A stretch of 64,000 bases of DNA. Origin: RGIG1995 sp045126815. Its GTDB lineage: Bacteria; Bacillota; Clostridia; Oscillospirales; CAG-272. Position 1 is the first letter of the stretch. Every line of letters starts with the position of its first letter. The DNA lies in assembly GCA_045126815.1 (NCBI GenBank), contig JBGVPD010000014.1, forward strand, positions 1 to 64,000, written 5' to 3'. A program made the position numbers and the translations under genes. Under the pieces are notes generated by a model, which was given only the letters and a program-made list of their open reading frames with translations, was not told the origin of the DNA and searched no databases. Below are positions 33,936 to 43,295 of this stretch, piece after piece.

Positions 33936-34547
33936 TCAGTCAAGATTGTGTTGTTTTGCAAATTTGATAAGTTCTTCAGCAAACTTTTTCATAGCTTTAC
34001 CTCTGTGGCTGACAGAGTTTTTCTCTTCAGCTGTCAACTGCGCAAAAGTCTTATTGAAGGGAGGATAGAAAAAGTGAGGATCATATCCGAAACCGTTATC
34101 TCCCATTCTGTCGTCGGTAATGTAACCTTCGACCTCGCCTTTCGTTACTATCTCTGTATTCTGTTCGGGGAAAATACAAACAACGTTGGTAACAAAACGC
34201 GCAGTCCTTTTTTCTTGAGGAACGTTTTTTAGTTTTTCGAGCAACAGCTTGTTGTTTTCATCGTCTCCGCCGCCCGAAAATCTTGCAGAATGAATACCGG
34301 GTTCTCCGTTTAATGCATCGACACAGAGACCTGAGTCGTCGGCTATTGTGATGTAGCCTAACTTTGCACCTGCTGAAGCTTTTATTCTTGCGTTTTCTTC
34401 AAAGGTAAGTCCGTTTTCTTCGATATCTTCGGTAACGCCGATATCATCAAGGGAGAGAACCTTTATTTTTATATCTTCAAGACAAGCCATCATATCTTGA
34501 AGTTCTTTGATTTTCTTTTTATTTCTTGATGCCAATACTATTTCCAT
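33936..34547 (-). CDS. rdgB: XTP/dITP diphosphatase (RdgB/HAM1)
   Basis: House-cleaning pyrophosphatase that removes non-canonical purine nucleotides. The 203 residues begin MEIVLASRNKKKIKEL and contain ADDSGLCVDALNGEPGIHSARF, GYDPHFFYP and SHRGKAMKKF. The length is normal. It lies nine bases after ftsY and 15 bases before yhbY in the operon. Confidence 0.95.
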   Translation of the reverse strand: MEIVLASRNKKKIKELQDMMACLEDIKIKVLSLDDIGVTEDIEENGLTFEENARIKASAGAKLGYITIADDSGLCVDALNGEPGIHSARFSGGGDDENNKLLLEKLKNVPQEKRTARFVTNVVCIFPEQNTEIVTKGEVEGYITDDRMGDNGFGYDPHFFYPPFNKTFAQLTAEEKNSVSHRGKAMKKFAEELIKFAKQHNLD

Positions 34548-34556
34548 AAAAACACC

Positions 34557-35462
34557 TTATTCAAACAAAGCTTTAACAAATTCATCGGAAGAGAAGGGCT
34601 GAAGGTCGTCAATTTTTTCTCCGACACCGATATATTTTACCGGAATGTCAAGCTCGTTCTTGATCGAGAATACTATACCGCCTTTTGCAGTTCCGTCGAG
34701 TTTTGTCAAAACAAGTCCGGTTATATTAGCCGAGTTTTTAAACTCTTTAGCCTGACGCACGGCGTTTTGTCCCGTTGTCGAATCGAGAACCAAAAGAGTT
34801 TCTCTTGCAGCATCGGGCAATTCGCGTGATATAACTCTGTCGATCTTGCTGAGTTCGTCCATAAGATTTTTCTTGTTGTGCAGTCTTCCTGCGGTATCAA
34901 CAATAAGAACGTCAGCTTTACGGCTTTTTGCGGCAGATACAGCGTCAAAAACGACTGCTGCGGGATCGGATCCCTCGTTGTTTTTGATAATATCAACGTT
35001 GGCTCTGTCCGCCCATATCTGAAGCTGGTCAATGGCTGCTGCGCGGAACGTGTCTGCTGCCGCCAATATAACCTTTTTGCCGTTTGATTTTAAATGATGT
35101 GCAATTTTTGCTATGGAAGTCGTTTTTCCTACTCCGTTTACACCTATTACGAGAATAACGGCAGGTTGCGTAGAGAGGTTAAGCTCCTCTCCGCTTCCGA
35201 TCATTCCTTTAAGGATCTCAATTAACGCATCTCTTGTTTCTTCAACACTGGAAATACGCTCGTCTTTTATTTTGTTTCTTAATTTTTCGATAATTTCTTC
35301 GGTGGATTCAAATCCAACGTCAGCGGCAATCAAAAGTTCTTCAAGTTCCTCGAGCAGTTCTTCGTCAACCCTCACAAAAGCTTTGAAGAGGTTGTTGACC
35401 TGACCGAATATAGAAGATTTTGTCTTTGAAAGTCCATTCTTTAATTTTTCAAAAAACGACAT
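34557..35462 (-). CDS. ftsY: signal recognition particle receptor FtsY
   Basis: SRP-receptor GTPase that delivers ribosome-nascent chains to the membrane. The 301 residues are essentially the N and G domains: G1 GVNGVGKTTSIAK, DTFRAAAIDQL, DTAGRLHNK, TKLDGTAKGG. The acidic A domain of E. coli FtsY is absent, as in other Gram-positives. It follows smc with a 42-base gap, the conserved rnc-smc-ftsY order. Confidence 0.96.
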   Translation of the reverse strand: MSFFEKLKNGLSKTKSSIFGQVNNLFKAFVRVDEELLEELEELLIAADVGFESTEEIIEKLRNKIKDERISSVEETRDALIEILKGMIGSGEELNLSTQPAVILVIGVNGVGKTTSIAKIAHHLKSNGKKVILAAADTFRAAAIDQLQIWADRANVDIIKNNEGSDPAAVVFDAVSAAKSRKADVLIVDTAGRLHNKKNLMDELSKIDRVISRELPDAARETLLVLDSTTGQNAVRQAKEFKNSANITGLVLTKLDGTAKGGIVFSIKNELDIPVKYIGVGEKIDDLQPFSSDEFVKALFE

Positions 35463-35504
35463 ATTTTATCCTTTCGGTAATTGTAGGAATTCTTTTGGCG
35501 GATA

Positions 35505-38500
35505 CTATTCGAGTTTAACACCGAGTTTATCTTCAACGTCACGAACGTTAACCGTGAGCACTTTTGAGATACCCTTTTCATACATTGTAACGCCGTAAAG
35601 TGTGTCAGCCGATTCCATAGTACCTCTACGGTGGGTGATCATGATAAACTGTGTAGCATCGGAATATTTTCTTGCGTATTCCGCAAATCTGACAACGTTA
35701 ACTTCGTCAAGCGCTGACTCGATCTCGTCAAAAATGCAGAAAGGCGTGGGATTAACTTTAAGTATTGCAAAGAAGAGGGCTATGGCAACAAACGCCTGCT
35801 CACCGCCCGAAAGAGAAACGAGGTTTTTAATTATCTTTCCGGGAGGTGCAACGTTAATATCGATACCACTGGTCAATACGTCTTCGGGGTTTGTCAAAAC
35901 GAGTTCTGCAGTACCGCCGCCGAACAATTCTTTGAATACCGTCTTGAAGTGCATATTGATATCCTTCATAGCCTGTGAGAAACGTTCGCGCATTTCAATT
36001 TCAAGCTTGAATATGATATCTGTAAGCTGCTTTTCTGCAGCCTCAAGGTCGGTGATCTGACTGTGCATAAAGTCGTATCTTTCTTTAACGTCTTTGTATT
36101 CGTCAATAGCGCTGACGTTTACGTGACCGAGACCTTTAAGTTTACTCTTGTATTCGGAAAGTTGACGGAATATTTCGTTTCTGTTTTCCGAAGTAACTTC
36201 GGGTAAATTGAGTTCGGTTGCGGTAGTATACGTCAACTCGTACTCATCCCAGATGCGTTCGCTTGATTTGTCAAGATCAGTCTTTAACTGTTGGCAAAGA
36301 CTTTCGAGCTTTGTATATGCGCGTAAGATCAAATCTTTTGAATTTGTCTTTTCTTTGATCTTAAGACGAATATCGTTCATCTTCTTTTCGTATTCGTCGT
36401 TCTTTTCGGAGAAGTCGCCCTTTTCCTTTTCAAGTTCTTTTATATATACCAAAACGTTTTCAAGATCTATTTTTATGTTTTCTTGTTTCGTTTTAGCATC
36501 CTCTTGTTTTTGGTTAAGGGTTTCTACTTCGTTGATTCCTAAAGCTATACGCTCGTCGAGTGAGTTAAGCATAAGGGAAGTCGACTCAACCGTTTTTTGC
36601 AAGTTTTCGGCATCTTTTTTGTTTTCTGTAAGGCGGATAACCGAAGAACTGTTTCTTTCTCTTAAATTCTCAATCTCTTTGTTCTTTTCGGAAATAACGT
36701 TTTTCTGTTTTTCGAGCTCGCTTTTACCCGCTTCGATAAGAAGATTGATATTTTCAAGTTCTTTTTCAATACCCAGTTTCTTCTCTTTGTAGAAATCGTC
36801 TGCTTTTTCGAGCTGTTCAATTTCATTCTTTAATTCTCCCAATGTTTTTTCATCGGAGGCAATCTGAGATTTTAAAACTTCGTACTGGGTATTTTCAGCG
36901 TTAAGTAAAGAGGTTAGAAGAGAAGCGTTACCGAGATGTGAGTCTATGGTTTTGCTCAACTTTTCTTTTTCTTTGTTAAGTTCTTCAATAGACGAATTAA
37001 CTTTATCCGCATCGGATGAGAGTTTTTCACATTCCTTTTGAAGTCTTTCGATTTCGGTTGTTCTTGTAAGCATACCGCTGTCTTTCTTAGCTGAACCGCC
37101 GGTATATGAACCACCTGCATTTATAAGCTGTCCGTCAAGCGTTACGAGTCTGACCTTGTAGTTCAAGGTTTTAGCTGCAGAACTTGCGTTGTCTATCGTA
37201 TCAAAAACAACTGTTCTGCCGAGCAAGAACTCGCTGACGATTTTAAATTTACTATCGCATTCGGTAAGGTCGCTTGCGATACCGATGTAACCTTGAAGGC
37301 TCGACAAGGTATCTATATTAACGTTAAGCTTTTGTACCTGAATTGACGTCAAAGGATAGAACGTAGCGCGTCCCATATTCTTTTCTTTCAAAAGTGCAAT
37401 AGCTTTTTTTGCCGAGCTTTCATCTGAAACGACTATATTCTGCAAGTTTCCGCCGAGAGCTGTCTCTATTGCAACGGTGTATTTTCTGTTAACGTTAATA
37501 AGCTTTGATACGGGACCGTAAATGCCCGAAAGAGTGTTCTTCGAGCTTTCGGTCATAACAAAACGTACGCTGTTTGCATATCCCTCGAAATGTTCTTCCA
37601 TTCGTTTCAATGCATCGGCTCTTTGTTTCTTTGATGCCATATCAATATAGAGCGTATTGAGTTTATCGTTAAGCTCTTTATGCTTTTCGTCAAGTTTTGA
37701 AAGTTCGGTTTCAGCGTTCTTTGACAATTCTTTTGCTTCGTCGCTTTTTTTGCGATAGCCTTCAACCGTACTTTCGGATTTTTTTGCGCGTTCCTTTAAG
37801 ATCGAAATAGTTTCTTGTAAAGCTTCGATCTCGTCTTTTAAGGTTTCGTATCTTTGGTCTTGTTGGCTTCTTGAACCGGAGAGAGAAGAGAGTTCGATCT
37901 GTTTTGAAACTGTATTTTCTTCCTGTTCTCTGATTATCGCTTCAGTCTGTTCCAATGACTTTTCAAGTTCAACGAGTTCGAGGAGTGAATTTTCAAGCAG
38001 GTTATCTGCCGTATTTCTTTCTTCCTCGGAAAGAGATAGTTCATTTTGAAGCTTTGTAAGTTCATCTTTTGCTGTATTTAAAGCTTCTTCGGTATTCTTT
38101 CTCTCTTCTTTTCTGATGGAGAGTTCGTTTTCCGACTGTATTTTGAGCTGTTTAATATGCTCGATATCATTTTCAAGAACTTTTAAAGTACTTTCAAAAC
38201 CAAACTTTTTCTCGTTTGCGGACTGAAGCTCGGTTATGTTCTTTTCGGATTTTATCTTATTTTCCTGAGAAGACTCAAAAAGTCGTTCGCTCTGGTTTTC
38301 CAAAGATTGAATAGCTTCGTCAACTATTTCAAGTTCCTTGCCCGACAAAACGTAATCGTCTTCGCTTTTTTTCAGCTTATCACGTATTTCTTTTGTGTCG
38401 TAAAGCCAAAGTGAAATATCCGAAGTCTTTTTCTTGTCATATATTTCAAGATATTTCTTTGCCTTTTCAGCCTCTTTTTCAAGAGGACCTATTCTTCCTT

Positions 38501-39101
38501 CAAGCTCGAATTTTATATCGTTTAATCTCAAAAGGTTATCGTTGGTCGAATTAAGCTTACGTTCAGCCTCGTTCTTTTTATAACGGTATTTGGAAATACC
38601 TGCCGCTTCTTCAAAAATATTTCTTCTTTCTTCGCTTTTTTGAGAAATAATTTCAGCAGCTTTACCCTGGCTGACAATAGAATAACCCGTCTTACCCACA
38701 CCTGTGTTCATAAACATCTCGTGAATGTCTTTTAATCTCGCGGGACGTCGGTTTATCATATATTCGCTTTCGCCTGTACGGTAATAGCGTCTTGTAACCT
38801 CAACTTCGTCGTAGTCAACATCAATTCTGTTTCCGTCGCCGGTGTTGTCAATAAGCAGAGAAACTTCGGCATAACCCATAGGACTTCTTGATGAAGAACC
38901 ACCGAAGATAACGTCTTCCATTTTTGTTCCTCGAATGTTTTTGCTTGACAGTTCGCCGAGAACCCAGCGCATAGCATCGGAAATGTTTGACTTACCGCTT
39001 CCGTTAGGGCCGACTATGACAGTCATGCCACTATCAAAATTTATGGTAGTCTTATCAGGAAAAGACTTAAAACCGTGAATTTCAAGTGATTTCAATCGCA
39101 T
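35505..39101 (-). CDS. smc: chromosome segregation protein SMC
   Basis: Condensin ATPase that organises and separates daughter chromosomes. The 1198 residues have the N-terminal Walker A GPNGSGKS (31-38), long coiled coils, a hinge (about 510-660, with GIYGPVSKLI and ALGGNLQNIVV), a second coiled coil, and the C-terminal head with LSGGEQAF signature and FDEIESALDEVN Walker B. The length is usual. ScpA and ScpB, its partners, are not in the window. Confidence 0.97.
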   Translation of the reverse strand: MRLKSLEIHGFKSFPDKTTINFDSGMTVIVGPNGSGKSNISDAMRWVLGELSSKNIRGTKMEDVIFGGSSSRSPMGYAEVSLLIDNTGDGNRIDVDYDEVEVTRRYYRTGESEYMINRRPARLKDIHEMFMNTGVGKTGYSIVSQGKAAEIISQKSEERRNIFEEAAGISKYRYKKNEAERKLNSTNDNLLRLNDIKFELEGRIGPLEKEAEKAKKYLEIYDKKKTSDISLWLYDTKEIRDKLKKSEDDYVLSGKELEIVDEAIQSLENQSERLFESSQENKIKSEKNITELQSANEKKFGFESTLKVLENDIEHIKQLKIQSENELSIRKEERKNTEEALNTAKDELTKLQNELSLSEEERNTADNLLENSLLELVELEKSLEQTEAIIREQEENTVSKQIELSSLSGSRSQQDQRYETLKDEIEALQETISILKERAKKSESTVEGYRKKSDEAKELSKNAETELSKLDEKHKELNDKLNTLYIDMASKKQRADALKRMEEHFEGYANSVRFVMTESSKNTLSGIYGPVSKLINVNRKYTVAIETALGGNLQNIVVSDESSAKKAIALLKEKNMGRATFYPLTSIQVQKLNVNIDTLSSLQGYIGIASDLTECDSKFKIVSEFLLGRTVVFDTIDNASSAAKTLNYKVRLVTLDGQLINAGGSYTGGSAKKDSGMLTRTTEIERLQKECEKLSSDADKVNSSIEELNKEKEKLSKTIDSHLGNASLLTSLLNAENTQYEVLKSQIASDEKTLGELKNEIEQLEKADDFYKEKKLGIEKELENINLLIEAGKSELEKQKNVISEKNKEIENLRERNSSSVIRLTENKKDAENLQKTVESTSLMLNSLDERIALGINEVETLNQKQEDAKTKQENIKIDLENVLVYIKELEKEKGDFSEKNDEYEKKMNDIRLKIKEKTNSKDLILRAYTKLESLCQQLKTDLDKSSERIWDEYELTYTTATELNLPEVTSENRNEIFRQLSEYKSKLKGLGHVNVSAIDEYKDVKERYDFMHSQITDLEAAEKQLTDIIFKLEIEMRERFSQAMKDINMHFKTVFKELFGGGTAELVLTNPEDVLTSGIDINVAPPGKIIKNLVSLSGGEQAFVAIALFFAILKVNPTPFCIFDEIESALDEVNVVRFAEYARKYSDATQFIMITHRRGTMESADTLYGVTMYEKGISKVLTVNVRDVEDKLGVKLE

Positions 39102-39140
39102 ATTGTCAATAGCCCCCTTTCCAATTTTTGTATGTAAAAA

Positions 39141-40157
39141 TCATAGTATGTCTAATTCTATATTATATCCTATAATGTCATTTTTTTCAACAACTTTTAT
39201 ATATTTTATATTATAATTTTTTATTAATTTTATTTTATTGATCTTTTTCTGACCGATAACTTTTGATGTTGCACCTTTAGGACAATAAATAACAATATTT
39301 TGGTTTAAATAAGCCTCTTTATCGCTGTCAATTATGTTGCATATTTTTTTATAAAAAACATAATTTTCGGCAAGTTCTCCTATAGCTGGGTGATAATCTC
39401 CGCCGTATACTATATCGGGATCATACAGCTCGTCGCCCGACTGCAGACCTATTCTTATAACATCTTTGCCCTTTTTTTCAAACACAAGCAAGACCTCGCC
39501 TGTTCTCTTGATCGCATCGTCAAGATTAAGGGGAGTGTAAAGTCCTGATCTTGCCATTGAACAAAGCTCTGTTTCTTTTAAAACTACGGTAGGATATACC
39601 CTGGCGCCATCGCACAGGGAGGCGATAATTTCAGCTGTATAAAGCTCTTTTTCGGGAGTTGAAGAGGGAAGTCCTATCATCATTTGTCCGATAAGGGAGA
39701 AATTATGCTCTTTAATCATTATACAAGCATTTACGGCACATTCCTTAGTGTGACCGCGCTTACATGCTGACAGCACCTCGTCGTCCATAGATTGAAGTCC
39801 GAGTTCTATAGTTTTAACTCCGTAACTCTTTAAAATTGATAAAATTTCGGGGTTAATATAATCGGGACGGGTAGAGAGTCTTATTGAAGAAACGAGTCCT
39901 TTTTTGATGTACTTATGGGCGATATTGAGCAGATAGATCATATCCTCTCTGTCGATTCCCGTAAAGCTTCCGCCGAAAAATGCTATTTCGGTTTCAGAAG
40001 AGTCAGTATCAATAGTTGAAAGAGCATTTTCAATAATATTCTCTATGTCATATTTGTTAAAAGAAGATGTGCCCGAAATGTGTTTCTGATTACAGAAAAC
40101 ACAGTCATTCGGGCAACCTAAATGCGGTATAAATACCGGTATATTTACGTGTTTCAA
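39141..40157 (-). CDS. radical SAM protein, Elp3-like
   Basis: A 338-residue radical SAM enzyme. The cluster-binding cysteines are in HLGCPNDCVFCNQK (CX3CX2C), followed by FFGGSFTG and STRPDYI, then LGLQSMDDEVL, all of the Elp3/oxygen-independent coproporphyrinogen-like family. It lacks the acetyltransferase (HAT) domain of Elp3 and ends with a small basic domain. Genes of this kind regularly sit between rnc and smc in Clostridia. The substrate is unknown; tRNA modification is a guess. Confidence 0.82.
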   Translation of the reverse strand: MKHVNIPVFIPHLGCPNDCVFCNQKHISGTSSFNKYDIENIIENALSTIDTDSSETEIAFFGGSFTGIDREDMIYLLNIAHKYIKKGLVSSIRLSTRPDYINPEILSILKSYGVKTIELGLQSMDDEVLSACKRGHTKECAVNACIMIKEHNFSLIGQMMIGLPSSTPEKELYTAEIIASLCDGARVYPTVVLKETELCSMARSGLYTPLNLDDAIKRTGEVLLVFEKKGKDVIRIGLQSGDELYDPDIVYGGDYHPAIGELAENYVFYKKICNIIDSDKEAYLNQNIVIYCPKGATSKVIGQKKINKIKLIKNYNIKYIKVVEKNDIIGYNIELDIL

Positions 40158-40189
40158 TTTATTTCTCCGTTTATTTTAAGCAAAAATTA

Positions 40190-40915
40190 TTATGCTTGTC
40201 CAAAAAGAGCCAGAGCCTCTTTTGCGGCATTTTGTTCGGATTCGCGTTTGCTTTTTCCGATACCTTTTCCGATAATGTTGTTGTTTAAATAAGCATTTGT
40301 CTCAAATATTCTGTCGTGCGCAGGGCCCGATTCATTAACAAGCTTATATTCAAGTACGTCTCCGTGTTCCTGCTGAACAAATTGTTGGAGCATTGACTTA
40401 TAGTCTTTGGTGTTTCCTCTGGCTATAATATCTTTGATCTCTTCGGTCGTGAAGGGCAGTAAGAAAGATTTTATAGGTTCAATACCGCCGTCGATATACA
40501 TAGCCGCCAACAACGCTTCAAAGGCATCGGCAAGTATAGACGCTCTTTCTCTGCCGTTGGTTATCTCTTCTCCGTGACCGAGGAACAGATAGTTGCCCAA
40601 AGATATTTCTTTTGCAAATTTTGCCAACGCTTTTTCGCAGACAGTACCTGCTCTTACTTTTGAAAGTTCGCCTTCAGGTAAGTCGGGATAGTTCGTATAG
40701 AGATATTCGCTGACTATCAGTGAAAGTATGGAATCACCGAAAAACTCTAAACGCTCGTTACATTCCGACTTGATGTTTTTCGATTTTAATTCGTTCGAAA
40801 AAGATGAGTGCGAAAGAGCTTTTATGAGTATCTGTTTATCCTTAAATGTGTATTTAAGTGACTTTTCCAAAGCTTGAATTGCGTTTGTTATTTCGTTTAT
40901 ATTGTTTGTGTTCAT
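40190..40915 (-). CDS. rnc: ribonuclease III
   Basis: Double-strand-specific endoribonuclease for rRNA and mRNA processing. The 241 residues contain the catalytic motif ERLEFFGDSILSLI (signature NERLEFLGDS), a second acidic cluster ADAFEALLAAMY, and a C-terminal double-stranded-RNA-binding domain with GKGIGKSKRESEQNAAKEAL. It overlaps the plsX stop by four bases (ATGA). Two long hairpins in this window (mgtE leader, rpsO-pnp gap) are plausible substrates, by inference only. Confidence 0.96.
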   Translation of the reverse strand: MNTNNINEITNAIQALEKSLKYTFKDKQILIKALSHSSFSNELKSKNIKSECNERLEFFGDSILSLIVSEYLYTNYPDLPEGELSKVRAGTVCEKALAKFAKEISLGNYLFLGHGEEITNGRERASILADAFEALLAAMYIDGGIEPIKSFLLPFTTEEIKDIIARGNTKDYKSMLQQFVQQEHGDVLEYKLVNESGPAHDRIFETNAYLNNNIIGKGIGKSKRESEQNAAKEALALFGQA

Positions 40916-41931
40916 TTTTCTTCACCGGAATTTGAAGGTTCTTTTTTGGTAAGTGTTGATGTTTGACGGGCAATTTCTATGATTATTCCCGTATTAACAA
41001 AGTAGATCGCCTGTTTAATAGCGTTTTTTACGGCTTTAGCATCTGACGAACCGTGAGCTTTGATTACGGGTTTTGAAATACCGAGAAGGGGAGCTCCACC
41101 GTATTCGGAGGCATCAAATTTTTTCTTGAACGCCTTTAAAGTACCCTTAAGAATAAGGGCTGATGCTTTTGACACTACGTTTGTCGTAAAGAGGGATTTT
41201 AACTGTTCGATCATAAAAGAGCCAAAGCCTTCAGTCATTTTAAGGACGACGTTTCCTGTAAATCCGTCGGTAACGATAACGTCGGATTTAGCGAAAGGTA
41301 TGTCTCTGCCCTCAATGTTTCCGATAAAGTTGAGGTCGGATTCGGAAAGCTTTTGATAAGCTTCTCTGTGAAGGTCGGTACCCTTTGTCGGTTCTGATCC
41401 GTTATTTAAAAGTCCAACTGTGGGTTCTTGAATACCGTGAAGTTTTTGCATATAGATAGAACCCATTTTTGCAAATTGTTCAAGGTTTTCGGCAGTAACG
41501 TTTATGTTAGCGCCGGAGTCAACAAGAAGTGTAGGTCTTGCAAGGGGGAGTATAGTTCCTATTGCTGCTCTGAGACCTCTTATTCTTCTTACGATAAACG
41601 TAGCGCCCGCCAAGAGTGCACCCGTATTTCCCGCGCTTACAAACGCATCGCCTTTACCTTCGGCAAGGAGTTTAAGTCCTACATTCATAGAAGACTTGTT
41701 TTTTTCTTTGACAACACTCATAGCCGAGTCTTCCATAGTTATAAATTCGGGTGCATCTACGACTTCGATCTTATCCATAGACCAGCCGTTTTCGCCGATA
41801 GCCGAAAGTATCTGTATTTCGTCGCCGACAAGTGTGATATCACAACCGAATTCTTTTACCGCCATAACTGCGCCTTCTACAAAGTATTCGGGGGATTTGT
41901 CAGCTCCCATAACATCAAGTATTATTCTCAT
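40912..41931 (-). CDS. plsX: phosphate acyltransferase PlsX
   Basis: Converts acyl-ACP to acyl phosphate for phospholipid synthesis. The 339 residues begin MRIILDVMGADKSPE and contain SAGNTGALLAGATF, LVDSGANINV and VTDGFTGNVVLK, all PlsX signatures. It is directly coupled to rnc. The fabD, fabG and acpP genes that often lie between plsX and rnc in Bacillota are missing here. Confidence 0.96.
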   Translation of the reverse strand: MRIILDVMGADKSPEYFVEGAVMAVKEFGCDITLVGDEIQILSAIGENGWSMDKIEVVDAPEFITMEDSAMSVVKEKNKSSMNVGLKLLAEGKGDAFVSAGNTGALLAGATFIVRRIRGLRAAIGTILPLARPTLLVDSGANINVTAENLEQFAKMGSIYMQKLHGIQEPTVGLLNNGSEPTKGTDLHREAYQKLSESDLNFIGNIEGRDIPFAKSDVIVTDGFTGNVVLKMTEGFGSFMIEQLKSLFTTNVVSKASALILKGTLKAFKKKFDASEYGGAPLLGISKPVIKAHGSSDAKAVKNAIKQAIYFVNTGIIIEIARQTSTLTKKEPSNSGEEK

Positions 41932-41963
41932 AAATAATCTCCCTTTAAAGATTTGAGGAATGA

Positions 41964-43295
41964 TTAGATTTCATCTTTTATAGAGTTTATGTATTCAATA
42001 GAGCGATTTGCCAAAGCTTCGTTTCTGAAGCGCTTTCCGCCTTTAACCTTTTGTTCGAGGTTGGCTACAAGTCCGAAATTAGCATTCATAGGTTGGAAGT
42101 TTACGACGTTTTTATCGCTAATATAATGAGCCAAAGCGCCTATTGCCGTTATGTTGGGGAAGTCAATAAGCTCTTCGCCTTTTGCATATCTTGCGGCGTT
42201 AACACCTGCAACAAAACCGCTTGATGCAGATTCAACGTAACCCTCAACGCCCGTCATTTGTCCTGCAAAAAATATGTTTTCGTAATCTCTCATTGAGTAG
42301 AATTGATTTAAACACATAGGAGAGTTTATAAACGTATTTCTGTGCATAACGCCGTAACGTAAAAAGGTAGCGTTTTCAAGACCGGGGATCATTGAAAAAA
42401 CTCTTTTTTGTTCGCCGAAAGTCAAGTGGGTTTGAAAACCAACGAGGTTATACATAGTTTTTTCAGCATTTTCTTGACGAAGCTGAATAACCGCATAGGG
42501 TTCTTTTCCTGTTTTGGGGTCAGGCAATCCTACGGGTTTTAGCGGTCCGTATCGAAGGGTATCGTAACCCCTTTTCGCCATAACTTCAACGGGCATACAG
42601 CCTTCAAAAACGTTCGGTTTGTTTTGAGAATCGGAGTCAAACTCTTTAAGTTTTGCCTCTTCTGCGTTTATAAGAGCGTTATAAAAGGCGTCATATTCGT
42701 CTTTTGTCATAGGACAGTTGAGGTATGAAGCTTCACCCTTGCCGTATCTTGATGCAGCATATATTTTATCCATATCAAGAGTAGAATAATCAACTATGGG
42801 TGCCGATGCATCAAAAAATGACAAATGAGACTTACCCAAAAAGTTTTCAAGATAAGCCGAAAATGAGTCTGAAGTCAAAGGTCCCGTTGCTACGACTGAA
42901 ATCTCACCGTCGGGGATTGACGTGATTTCTTTTTCGACAACTGTTATAAGAGGATTAGATTTAATTGCATTTGTTACATATTCGGAAAACTCATGTCTGT
43001 CGACAGCCAAAGCACTTCCTGCTTCGACCTGTGTCGCGTAAGCCGCCTTTATAATAAGAGAATCCATAAGGTTTAACTCTTCTTTAAGCAAACCGACAGC
43101 ATTGGTTAACACGTTGCTTCGAAGAGAGTTTGAGCATACGAGTTCCGCTAAATTGTCCGAAGTGTGAGCCGGCGTTTTTTTATTGGGCTTCATCTCGAAA
43201 AGGTTAACTTTAACCCCGCGTTTAGCTGCTTGATAAGCTGCTTCGCAACCTGCTAAGCCGCCGCCGAAAACGTTAATTTCATTATTCTTCATCAT
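41964..43295 (-). CDS. trmFO: tRNA (m5U54) methyltransferase TrmFO
   Basis: Folate- and FAD-dependent enzyme that forms m5U54 in the T loop of tRNA. The 443 residues begin with the FAD motif [15 protein letters not shown], and contain [20 protein letters not shown] and [13 protein letters not shown] segments of the family. The frame overlaps the end of topA by 14 bases; ATG 43295 or ATG 43292 could start. The topA-trmFO order is widespread in Bacillota. Confidence 0.96.
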   Translation of the reverse strand: MMKNNEINVFGGGLAGCEAAYQAAKRGVKVNLFEMKPNKKTPAHTSDNLAELVCSNSLRSNVLTNAVGLLKEELNLMDSLIIKAAYATQVEAGSALAVDRHEFSEYVTNAIKSNPLITVVEKEITSIPDGEISVVATGPLTSDSFSAYLENFLGKSHLSFFDASAPIVDYSTLDMDKIYAASRYGKGEASYLNCPMTKDEYDAFYNALINAEEAKLKEFDSDSQNKPNVFEGCMPVEVMAKRGYDTLRYGPLKPVGLPDPKTGKEPYAVIQLRQENAEKTMYNLVGFQTHLTFGEQKRVFSMIPGLENATFLRYGVMHRNTFINSPMCLNQFYSMRDYENIFFAGQMTGVEGYVESASSGFVAGVNAARYAKGEELIDFPNITAIGALAHYISDKNVVNFQPMNANFGLVANLEQKVKGGKRFRNEALANRSIEYINSIKDEI

